The notes under the pieces are model-generated. The model ran no database searches. It saw only the letters and a program-made list of their open reading frames with translations, and was not told the origin of the DNA. A DNA stretch of 64,000 bases from Flavobacteriaceae bacterium (GTDB taxonomy: Bacteria; Bacteroidota; Bacteroidia; Flavobacteriales; Flavobacteriaceae): positions 682,001 through 746,000 of the forward strand of contig SIHP01000001.1 of NCBI GenBank assembly GCA_004762155.1, written 5' to 3'. The position numbers and the translations under genes were made by a program. Of the stretch, positions 1 through 7,675 are shown in pieces. Every line of letters begins with the position of its first letter. Position 1 is the stretch's first letter.

Positions 1-1536
1 TGTTAAAGATGCATATCTTGAAGAAATCTTATTGGTCAGGGCATTCATATCAGAAGCATTATTAATAAGTTGGGTAATTATTTTTAACGTATTTACAACC
101 TTCTCTTCTGCTGAAAATTTAGTTGCTTTTAATTGTTTTTTTAATTGATTTAAAATCGCAACTCTTTTGGAGAGCAGACTTGCTGTTGCTTCTAATTCAT
201 TATTTTTTAGTTGAATCTGTTCTTCTAAAAGTTTCTTTTCACTTGCCCTAAGCTTTTTAACTTTTATTGCTCCTTTTTTGTTCTTATTTAATAAGTAAAC
301 TGTAAAAATAATCAACAGAAAAGCAACTAGTGCTATCACCAAAATTACTATAAAAAGCCATTGTTTTGTGTTTTTCTCTTCTAAGATAGTATTATTATAG
401 ACAATTTCTTGGTTTTTTTGAGTCTCTTCAAAAAGATTTTCATTGGTGATAATAAAAGTAGAAAACAATAATTTTTCTCTTGATCGAATACTGTCTCTTA
501 CCTCTTTAACTTTTTTATAATAATAATCTACTTTTTTATAATCACGCTTTTTTAAATAAATAGATGCTAATACATTATATTTTATTGATAAATCTTTATT
601 GACAAATGATTCATTATTTTCAAACTCTCCTGCAATACTTTCTTCGGTATAAAAAATTGCTTTTTTTAAATCACCAAGATCTCTATAATAAAGTCCTAAA
701 TGATATGAATTATTTAATGCGGCTTCTATATTAGGATTACTTTTAAGGTAATTCCTTACAATTAAAGAAGTGTCAACAGCTCTTTTTATATTTCCTTGGA
801 GATAATAATTGTAACTGAGCTGTTCTTTTGCCCACCAAACTTCATAGTTATCTTTTCTTTCTTTTGCAATCTTTAATAATATATTATTTATCTCTATACC
901 TTTTGAAGTATTTGAAACATCCATATAACAAGTAGCCAAATTCCTTAGATAAAACATTTTATAAGAATAAGGTAACAAACCAGTATCTTTAATAAATGGC
1001 ACTAAAAATTCTAACGCTTTTTTATGCTGATTTTTAGCCATATACACCTGAGAAATGTATACATGATGAATTATTTTATGATTAATATTGCTCTTATCCA
1101 AACACCTATAACCCTAATTATAAGCCTGTAAGCCAATTTCTGTTAACCCAAATCTATTGGCTAAAATATTTCCTTTATTCAAATAATGTCCACCCACAAC
1201 ATCTGGGTAATTACTTTTGTTTAGCTCTAAAATTTTAGATTCGAATTTATAAAAGTAAAAAAGCACACTATCAAGTCTTCTTTTATTATGTGAACTACCA
1301 TGAAATCAAGCTAATGACTTATAAGATTCCATCTCATAAGTTAAAGCTTCTATTTTTTTTGATTCAGATAGTATTAAATGAAAATTTCGATATGAAATAG
1401 AATCATATTTTCCTTTTGATATTGAAAATAACTTTTCAATTTTCTTTAAAGTAATGGAATCAGAAGTACTACTTGCATTTACTTTAAATGCAAATATAAA
1501 AGCTAACAAAAGAAAAGAAAAACATGTTTTTAACAT
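1..1536 (-). pseudogene. Broken TPR/transmembrane regulator gene (partial at window edge)
   Basis: Read from 1536 downwards, one frame codes for a protein with an N-terminal signal peptide, helical repeats of TPR type, a hydrophobic transmembrane stretch encoded around 361-294, and a Lys/Glu-rich coiled-coil segment that runs off the window edge. The frame is interrupted by a TGA at 1306-1308 and a TAG at 1114-1116, both in the same frame, with no frameshift. Sequence before, between and after the stops still looks like protein, so two point mutations are the simplest explanation (for example Trp to TGA and Lys to TAG). The architecture matches the intact gene at 10095-11732, which ends in a LuxR-like helix-turn-helix; the matching end of this gene would lie outside the window. 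The first 76 codons alone would give a useless fragment. Sequencing error at two sites is the main alternative. Confidence 0.75.
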
Positions 1537-1844
1537 AACTCATTCAAATAAAAACAAAAATTCATTAACAAAAAAATCATGTTTACAAATAAACATCAAA
1601 TAATAACTTAATTCGGTAAAAAAAACAAAAAGTATAAAACAAAACATAAAAGATAACCTTAAATAAACTCTCTTTAAAACTTATGATAACCCATTTATAA
1701 CCTAGTTTTTTTATAGGGAAAAATGATTTTATTGAAATTTGCTAGAGAAAAAAAAACACTCTTATTTTTTCTTTTATATAGACTTATTACAGTAAAAAAA
1801 TACTGTTATACATTAAAAGTAATAGATCCCCCTTTTATTTCTTT

Positions 1845-1874
1845 AAGTCTTTTTTAACTTAAAAAGACTTTTTT
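1845..1874. terminator. Terminator-like hairpin
   Basis: The arms 1845-1854 (AAGTCTTTTT) and 1861-1870 (AAAAAGACTT) are perfectly complementary around a short loop. T residues follow at 1871-1874 on the plus strand. No plus-strand gene leads into it, so its role is unclear. Confidence 0.4.
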
Positions 1875-1882
1875 CCCTATCT

Positions 1883-1908
1883 AAAACATCCTCTACAGAG
1901 GATGTTTT
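1883..1908. terminator. Perfect 11-bp stem-loop, terminator-like
   Basis: AAAACATCCTC (1883-1893) and GAGGATGTTTT (1898-1908) pair perfectly around the loop TACA. The stem ends in T residues on either strand, so it could stop transcription in both directions. It is the second hairpin downstream of trxB. Confidence 0.5.
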
Positions 1909-1922
1909 GTATTTCAATTTAA

Positions 1923-1956
1923 AACAAAAAAAGACCTTCTTTAATTAGAAGGCCTT
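1923..1956 (-). terminator. trxB transcription terminator
   Basis: Just past the trxB stop codon, 1956-1931 read on the minus strand forms a 10-bp stem with one mismatch around a 6-nt loop, followed by a run of U residues. This is the classical intrinsic terminator layout. Confidence 0.75.
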
Positions 1957-1980
1957 TTATATTTTATAAGTAATAGTACA

Positions 1981-2928
1981 CTATTCTAAAGCTCCAATAT
2001 AACGTTCTGCATCTAAAGCAGCCATACAACCTGTTCCTGCCGCAGTAACAGCCTGACGGTATTCTTTATCTTGTACATCTCCAGCTGCAAATACACCTGG
2101 CACATTTGTTTTCGTTGATTTTCCTTCTGTTATTAAATAACCTGTATCATCCATATCTAAAACTTCCTTAAATATATCTGTATTAGGTTTATGACCAATT
2201 GCTATAAAAACACCTGTTACAGGAATGTCTATTTTATCTTGAGTTTGATTATTTACAGCTCTTACACCTTCAACAACATTATCTCCTAAAACCTCATCAA
2301 TTTCTGTATTATACAAAACAGTAATATTCTCTGTTTTATTTACACGGTGTTGCATTGCTTTTGAAGCACGCATATAATCTTTACGAACTAAAATCGTAAC
2401 TTGTTTACAAATATTTGCTAAATACGTTGCTTCTTCTGCTGCTGTATCTCCTGCACCAACAACAACAACATCTTGTCCTTTATAAAAGAATCCATCACAA
2501 GTTGCACAAGCAGAAACTCCACCTCCAATTAAACGTTGTTCACTTTCTAATCCTAAATATTTTGCTGTTGCTCCAGTAGAAATAATTACAGTTTCTGCTT
2601 CTATTTCTTTTTCTTCATCAACAATAACTTTATGAATGCCACCAACTTCTTTAGAAAAATCAACTTTTGTAACCATTCCAAAACGAACTTCAGTTCCAAA
2701 ACGTTCTGCTTGATTTTTTAAATCTTCCATCATTGCAGTTCCATCTGTTCCATTTGGATATCCTGGGAAATTATCAACCTCTGTAGTCGTTGTTAATTGA
2801 CCTCCCATTTGCATACCTGTATACATTACTGGTTTCATATCTGCTCTTGCAGCATATATTGCAGCAGTATATCCTGCTGGTCCTGAACCAATAATAAGGC
2901 ATTTAATTTTCTCTATTTTATCTGACAT
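1981..2928 (-). CDS. trxB: Thioredoxin-disulfide reductase
   Basis: This cytoplasmic FAD enzyme passes electrons from NADPH to thioredoxin. The 315-aa length is normal for the family. The FAD-binding GSGPAG motif lies at residues 14-19, the redox-active CATC at 141-144 (Cys141/Cys144), the NADPH-binding VVGAGDTAAEEA near 155-166, and the C-terminal FAD motif GVFAAGDV near 280. The gene stands alone, with a TAnnTTTG-type promoter at 2955-2962 and its own terminator downstream. It is a core redox housekeeping gene, and nothing in it is unusual. Confidence 0.97.
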   Translation of the reverse strand: MSDKIEKIKCLIIGSGPAGYTAAIYAARADMKPVMYTGMQMGGQLTTTTEVDNFPGYPNGTDGTAMMEDLKNQAERFGTEVRFGMVTKVDFSKEVGGIHKVIVDEEKEIEAETVIISTGATAKYLGLESEQRLIGGGVSACATCDGFFYKGQDVVVVGAGDTAAEEATYLANICKQVTILVRKDYMRASKAMQHRVNKTENITVLYNTEIDEVLGDNVVEGVRAVNNQTQDKIDIPVTGVFIAIGHKPNTDIFKEVLDMDDTGYLITEGKSTKTNVPGVFAAGDVQDKEYRQAVTAAGTGCMAALDAERYIGALE

Positions 2929-2954
2929 AATGACTTGGGTATTTTTATCGCTAA

Positions 2955-2962
2955 CAAAAGTA
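2955..2962 (-). promoter_or_regulatory. Candidate trxB promoter -7 element
   Basis: The minus strand reads TACTTTTG here, a full match to the Bacteroidetes TAnnTTTG consensus, 26 bases before the trxB ATG. Confidence 0.5.
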
Positions 2963-3063
2963 ATTTTTTTTTTAAACTTATGATGACTTTCTGTATATCT
3001 TTTGATTATGAAAAGATAACTGAAAATAATTTTTAAAAAACTTTTTGTTTTGCAAAAAACGTG

Positions 3064-3071
3064 TATATTTG
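3064..3071 (+). promoter_or_regulatory. tRNA-Pro promoter -7 element
   Basis: TATATTTG matches the Bacteroidetes TAnnTTTG -7 consensus 24 bases before the tRNA. TTTG at 3044-3047 is a possible -33 element. The identical octamer precedes the tRNA-Thr gene. Confidence 0.6.
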
Positions 3072-3094
3072 CAGTCCGAAATCGGAAATTATTT

Positions 3095-3169
3095 CGGGGT
3101 GTAGCGTAGCCCGGTCATCGCGCCTCGTTTGGGACGAGGAGGTCGCAGGTTCGAATCCTGCCACCCCGA
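3095..3169 (+). tRNA. tRNA-Pro (anticodon UGG)
   Basis: A complete cloverleaf is visible. The acceptor arms CGGGGTG (3095-3101) and CACCCCG (3162-3168) pair fully. The anticodon loop TTTGGGA carries TGG, and the T-arm has GGTTCGAATCC. The CCA end is not encoded. A short reading frame running across this tRNA is not a gene. Confidence 0.97.
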
Positions 3170-3174
3170 CAAAG

Positions 3175-3200
3175 CCAACTCTTTTAGAGTTGGTTTTTTT
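3175..3200 (+). terminator. tRNA-Pro terminator
   Basis: CCAACTC (3175-3181) and GAGTTGG (3187-3193) form a stem around TTTTA, followed by seven T residues. Confidence 0.85.
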
Positions 3201-3205
3201 ATGCT

Positions 3206-3916
3206 TTACTTTTTCAATTGTTTTAAAAAAGAAAATGTTTCCTCTTTATAGCTTACTCCTATTGGAATTACAACCTTTTTAATTTCAATATCATTAGTTG
3301 TAAACGCTGAAATTTTTGTTGTATTGATTATGTAAGAACGATGAACTCTAAGAAATTTTTTTTCCTTTAATTCCTGCTCTATATCTCCTATTTTATTTTT
3401 TGAAACAATACGATTTCCTTCATTTAAATGAAACTGAACATAATCTTTCAAACTTTCTATATACAATACTTCTGATAAAGTTACTTTATGATGTTTGTTA
3501 CCAGATTTTATAATCATAAAATCCTCTTCCTCTTTAATTAACTCTTTAGACAAAGAAGTATTATCAATGCTTAAGAAACGATTGACTGCCTTAAAAAAAC
3601 GCTCAAATGTTATTGGTTTTAATAAATAATCAATCACATCTAAATCATAACTTTCTATCGCATAATCTCGGTAGGCTGTTGTGAAAATTGTTTTAGGTGG
3701 AGTTTTTAATGACTTTAAAAAATCAATTCCTGTAAGATTTGGCATTTTTATATCTAAAAACATCACATCTATTTCTTGCGTATTTAATATTTCAAAAGCT
3801 TTAATAGCATTATTACATGTAGCGACAACTGTTATAGCATCTATTTTAGAAATATGATTCTCTATTAATTTTATCGCCAAAGGCTCATCATCAACTATTA
3901 AACACTTATAAGTCAT
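3206..3916 (-). CDS. LytTR-family response regulator
   Basis: This cytoplasmic transcription regulator is the partner of the histidine kinase encoded just upstream. Residues 1-118 form a receiver domain: acidic pocket DDE at 9-11, phospho-acceptor Asp55 in FLDIKMP, and the conserved Lys in LLKPI. Residues about 140-236 form a LytTR DNA-binding domain with the typical RVHRSYIIN segment. At 236 aa the length is normal. It is separated from the kinase by two bases and is surely cotranscribed. Its target is not known. Three spaced decamers in the divergent 5002-5206 gap are candidate sites, which would make the operon itself and the TonB receptor likely targets. Confidence 0.93.
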   Translation of the reverse strand: MTYKCLIVDDEPLAIKLIENHISKIDAITVVATCNNAIKAFEILNTQEIDVMFLDIKMPNLTGIDFLKSLKTPPKTIFTTAYRDYAIESYDLDVIDYLLKPITFERFFKAVNRFLSIDNTSLSKELIKEEEDFMIIKSGNKHHKVTLSEVLYIESLKDYVQFHLNEGNRIVSKNKIGDIEQELKEKKFLRVHRSYIINTTKISAFTTNDIEIKKVVIPIGVSYKEETFSFLKQLKK

Positions 3917-3918
3917 CC

Positions 3919-5001
3919 TTAGCTATTATAATTAATTCTTAAAACTACACTAAATTTGTTTTCTAAACTTGTTGTTTCCAAACTATATCCATCTCCATAA
4001 ATCAAATCCAATTGCTTTCTTATGTTTGACAAACCTATTGAATTTGTTTGTATTAACTTTTTAGTTTCAAAAACCGAATTAACAACTTTAAATTCAAAAA
4101 TATCTTCTGCCGTTTTTAATGAAATAATAATTTTAGGAGAACCACTATCTTCTCCTGCTCCATGTTTAAAGGCATTTTCTACCAAAGAAATTAATATTAA
4201 CGGAGGTATAGAACATTCATCATTTAAATTAGAGTTTAACACTACATCTAAACGTTCATCATATCTTAACCTTTCTAATTCAATATAATTTTCAAGAAGT
4301 ATTAATTCATTTTTAACTGAAACAAACTTCCCTTCACTTTTATACAAAAGATAATCCAAAATTTCAGATAACTTTGCTATGGATTCAGATGTCTTTGGAG
4401 AACCAACAACCGAAAGAGAATAAATATTATTTAATGTATTGAATAAAAAATGTGGATTTAATTGTGCTTTTAAAGTCTTAAGTTCAATTTCTGTTTTTTC
4501 TTTAGAAAGCTGTACTCTTTTTGCTTTTTCCCTTTCTTTATCCAACAAACTTTTGACCGAAATAAACACAAAAGAATTTAATAAAACATTAGGTATATAA
4601 TTCCTTATTAAATACCTATAATCTAACAATATCTCCAGAATACTTTCTTGCTCAAAAGGAAGTGTTCTTATAATGGGCTCTACAACATGCACTATTAAAA
4701 CCCTGCTTAAAGCTCCAATTAAATAAACCATAAAAAAAAAGAAAAAAACTGCTGACACATATTGTTTCTTTGCTATTATTTTTGGTATTAAAAGATAAAC
4801 AATGATATAAGACGCAAGAATTACAGTTGAAGACTCAGCCAAATTGTAAATTAATATTTTACCAACCGTAACATCCTTTCTTTCAAAATTAACAATCAAA
4901 TCACGAAACAGATCAACTATAAACAAAACACCCCAAAACAACACATGAGACGCTACTCTATTTTTACTTATTAAATCGAAGTTATCATTTGTTCTTGTCA
5001 T
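3919..5001 (-). CDS. LytS-like membrane sensor histidine kinase
   Basis: This 360-aa sensor kinase has about four hydrophobic segments in the first 150 residues, a short coiled coil near 152-178, and then a His_kinase/HATPase_c module. The H-box is LNPHFLFNTLNN with His184, the N-box is VENAFKHG near 280, and a GLSNIRKQL G-box lies near 325. There is no extracytoplasmic sensor domain of any size, so the signal is probably sensed in or near the membrane. It forms an operon with the LytTR regulator downstream. The minus strand reads TAGATTTG at 5014-5007, which would put the transcription start almost at the ATG, so the mRNA may be nearly leaderless. Confidence 0.92.
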   Translation of the reverse strand: MTRTNDNFDLISKNRVASHVLFWGVLFIVDLFRDLIVNFERKDVTVGKILIYNLAESSTVILASYIIVYLLIPKIIAKKQYVSAVFFFFFMVYLIGALSRVLIVHVVEPIIRTLPFEQESILEILLDYRYLIRNYIPNVLLNSFVFISVKSLLDKEREKAKRVQLSKEKTEIELKTLKAQLNPHFLFNTLNNIYSLSVVGSPKTSESIAKLSEILDYLLYKSEGKFVSVKNELILLENYIELERLRYDERLDVVLNSNLNDECSIPPLILISLVENAFKHGAGEDSGSPKIIISLKTAEDIFEFKVVNSVFETKKLIQTNSIGLSNIRKQLDLIYGDGYSLETTSLENKFSVVLRINYNS

Positions 5002-5006
5002 ACATA

Positions 5007-5014
5007 CAAATCTA
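5007..5014 (-). promoter_or_regulatory. Candidate promoter -7 element for the LytS/LytTR operon
   Basis: The minus strand reads TAGATTTG, a full TAnnTTTG match only five bases upstream of the ATG. If it is used, the transcript has almost no 5' leader. Confidence 0.4.
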
Positions 5015-5042
5015 AATTTTTAATGTAAATAATTTTAACAAA

Positions 5043-5132
5043 TCGATAAATTATAAAAATCAACACCCGAAATACACAAAATAATCGACTAATTTTACAA
5101 AAATTAAAAAATCACTCAAACGTCGATTAATT
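5043..5132. repeat. Three spaced decamer repeats in the LytTR/TonB-receptor divergent region
   Basis: TCGATAAATT (5043-5052), TCGACTAATT (5085-5094) and TCGATTAATT (5123-5132) are direct near-repeats with start-to-start spacing of 42 and 38 bases. TAATCGAC (5082-5089) and GTCGATTA (5122-5129) also form an inverted pair. They lie between the LytTR operon and the divergent receptor gene and may be regulator binding sites. Confidence 0.4.
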
Positions 5133-5206
5133 AACTGTATTTATCTATTTCTCAAATATCACTCTCTTTTTCATTTCATTTTTGTTGAAAATTTAAACCA
5201 TACTCA

Positions 5207-7525
5207 ATGAAAAAGTCACTAGCATTACTAATCTTACTTTTTAATACTTATTTAATATTTTCTCAAATAACTGTTAAAGGTAAAATTACATCACAAGACA
5301 CAAACCAACCTTTAGAATATGCTACCGTTATAATTTTAAAACCAAACTCTGAAAATATTGTTACTGGTGGTTCTACAAACCAAGAAGGAACTTACGAACT
5401 TTCTATAAAACCAGGAGTTTATGATCTGAAAGTTGAGTTTATAGGCTTTACAACATATACAAAAAAGAATATCAATTTAAATAAAAGTACAGCATTACCA
5501 ACGATAAGCTTAAAAGAAAACAGTGAACAATTAGATGATATTGAAATTATAGCTGAAAAATCTACCATAGAATACAGATTAGACAAACGAATTTTTAACG
5601 TAGGTAAAGACTTACTTTCTAAAGGAGGTTCTGCTACAGATATTTTAAACAATGTTCCATCTGTAAATGTAGATATTGAAGGAGGAATTAGCTTACGCGG
5701 AAATGAAAGTGTTAGAATATTAATAAACGGAAAACCTTCAGTTTTAACCAATAATAACGGACTAGAACAAATACCCGCAGAAACTATTGAAAAAATTGAA
5801 GTGATTACAAATCCGTCTGCAAAATATGATGCTGAAGGAACCGCTGGTATCTTAAATATCATTTTAAAGAAAAATAAAACAGGCGGTTTTAGTAGTTCTT
5901 TACAACTTACAACAGGGCATCCGAACAATCATGGTATCAATTATAATGCTAATTATAAAACTGAAAAATTTAATCTTTTTTCCAACTTTAGATATAGAGA
6001 TTTAAAATTTATTGGCGAAGGCGATATTTTTAGAACAAATTATAACAATGGTATTATAACTTCTTTTTTAGATGAAGACATAGATTTTATAAGAAAAATG
6101 AAAATATTTAATCTTTATATTGGTAGCGACTTTTATTTTAACGAAAAGAATACAACTACTTTTAGCTACTCTTACTTCCACAGAAAAAATGATATTAAAG
6201 TAGATTATAACTTTAATTTTTTAGATGAAAATAAAAACTTAGAGAGTACAACTAACAATTACGAAACTTACTTTGAGCCACAAATAGCCAATAGGATTGA
6301 ATTAAACCACGTAAAATCATTCAAAAACAAAAAACAAAAATTAACCTTTGACTTACAATATGTTTTTTGGAATGATGATGAAAATGAATATGTAGAGGAA
6401 CACGAAAACAATACTATTAACATTATTGAAAGTAGAGATATAGAAAGCAGTAAAGATTTTCTATTTCAAACTGACCTTAAACTTCCTGTTACTGAAAAAT
6501 CTCATTTTGAAATTGGTTTGAAAGGAGAAATAAGAGATATTGATAGTGATTACAAAGTTTGGAATAACAATATAATTATTGACAGCTTAAATAATTTATT
6601 AGCGTATAAAGAACGTATTTATGGCGCATATGCTCAATACGGAAATAGCGCCAATAAATTACAATATTTAATAGGTTTACGTGCTGAAAAATCAAATACA
6701 GGAAGCACAGATAGAAACAATCTTTTTACAATAAACAAAAACTACACAAACCTATTCCCTACGCTACACCTTACTTATGCGTTTAACACTAAAACCAATT
6801 TACAAATTAGTTATAGCAGACGAATTAGAAGGCCTAGTTTTAGAGATCTAAATCCTTTTGGAGGAATTGCCGATAGTCAAAATATTCGCATTGGAAATCC
6901 AGATTTAGATCCAATGTTCACCAATGCTTTTGATCTTGGTTATTTAAAAAAATGGAAAAAAATCACACTTAACCCTTCGGTATACTATCAACGAACCACG
7001 CAATTATTTGAAACACAAATAACCACAAATAACGACGGAACTCTAATCTCTCAACCTATTAATTCTGGTATAGAAAATAGATTAGGAGCAGAAATAGCCA
7101 TACAGTTTTCTCCTTATAAATGGTGGAAAATATCAAATGAATACAATTTTTACACCTTTAATCAAAAAGGGATTTACACTATTGAAGACAATACTTGGTC
7201 TGCAAAATTAAACTCAAGAATTAAAACTTCTGGTTTTAATTTGCAAAACAGCTTTAATTATAGAGGTCAAAAAAACAGCGGACAAACACTTACTAAAGCT
7301 ATTGTCTGGGCTGATTTAGGAATAAGTAAAGATTTCTTTAATGATAAAACTTCAGCAACAATTAATCTTCAAAATATTTTTGACTCTAGAATACGCAAAC
7401 AATTAATTACTGGCGAAGATTATGAAATAGAAAGAAATCAAAAATTTAGTGGTAGAAGAATTAGTGTTACACTTACTTACAGATTTAATAGAAGTAAAAA
7501 AGATAGAGATAGATTACCAGATTAA
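5207..7525 (+). CDS. TonB-dependent outer-membrane receptor (OMP beta-barrel 3 type)
   Basis: This 772-aa outer-membrane receptor takes up an unknown substrate with energy from TonB. A signal peptide of about 20 residues is followed by a carboxypeptidase-regulatory-like domain (about 21-110), a plug domain (about 125-225, with LINGKP and IEVITNPSAKYDAEGTAG motifs) and a C-terminal barrel typical of OMP_b-brl_3 proteins. No SusD-like partner is adjacent. It is divergent from the LytS/LytTR operon and may be under its control. The barrel end of this gene exists as a decayed second copy at 12098-12316. The substrate cannot be told from sequence. Confidence 0.9.
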   Translation: MKKSLALLILLFNTYLIFSQITVKGKITSQDTNQPLEYATVIILKPNSENIVTGGSTNQEGTYELSIKPGVYDLKVEFIGFTTYTKKNINLNKSTALPTISLKENSEQLDDIEIIAEKSTIEYRLDKRIFNVGKDLLSKGGSATDILNNVPSVNVDIEGGISLRGNESVRILINGKPSVLTNNNGLEQIPAETIEKIEVITNPSAKYDAEGTAGILNIILKKNKTGGFSSSLQLTTGHPNNHGINYNANYKTEKFNLFSNFRYRDLKFIGEGDIFRTNYNNGIITSFLDEDIDFIRKMKIFNLYIGSDFYFNEKNTTTFSYSYFHRKNDIKVDYNFNFLDENKNLESTTNNYETYFEPQIANRIELNHVKSFKNKKQKLTFDLQYVFWNDDENEYVEEHENNTINIIESRDIESSKDFLFQTDLKLPVTEKSHFEIGLKGEIRDIDSDYKVWNNNIIIDSLNNLLAYKERIYGAYAQYGNSANKLQYLIGLRAEKSNTGSTDRNNLFTINKNYTNLFPTLHLTYAFNTKTNLQISYSRRIRRPSFRDLNPFGGIADSQNIRIGNPDLDPMFTNAFDLGYLKKWKKITLNPSVYYQRTTQLFETQITTNNDGTLISQPINSGIENRLGAEIAIQFSPYKWWKISNEYNFYTFNQKGIYTIEDNTWSAKLNSRIKTSGFNLQNSFNYRGQKNSGQTLTKAIVWADLGISKDFFNDKTSATINLQNIFDSRIRKQLITGEDYEIERNQKFSGRRISVTLTYRFNRSKKDRDRLPD

Positions 7526-7609
7526 CTATTTTCAATATTTCATTGAGCAGATACAAAATTATTTTGAGTAATTATTTTAGAATATCACTTTGGATTTTAT
7601 CTAACATTA

Positions 7610-7637
7610 AACCCTCATTAAAAACACAATGAGGGTT
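7610..7637. terminator. Possible bidirectional terminator between convergent genes
   Basis: AACCCTCATT (7610-7619) and AATGAGGGTT (7628-7637) form a perfect 10-bp stem around eight bases. It lies between the ends of the receptor gene and the minus-strand T9SS protein gene. The flanking U-tract is weak. Confidence 0.5.
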
Positions 7638-7675
7638 CTCTTCCTTTAAATAAGAAAAAACAATTTATATTTTTA

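Larger units (their letters stand above)
1537..1980. other. AT-rich intergenic region with four inverted repeats
   Basis: No gene is visible in these 444 bases. They lie downstream of trxB and upstream of the pseudogene, both on the minus strand. Four inverted repeats sit close together: 1789-1806, 1845-1870, 1883-1908 and 1931-1956. The last is the obvious trxB terminator. The others could be extra terminators or parts of a small untranslated RNA. Confidence 0.6.

Noticed and set aside
3061..3282. 73-aa plus-strand reading frame
   Set aside because: It runs through the tRNA-Pro gene and its terminator; the translated sequence is just tRNA read as protein.
5419..5928. 169-codon open frame on the minus strand inside the TonB receptor gene
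   Set aside because: It is a shadow of strongly supported coding sequence in the other strand, with no promoter or recognisable domain.
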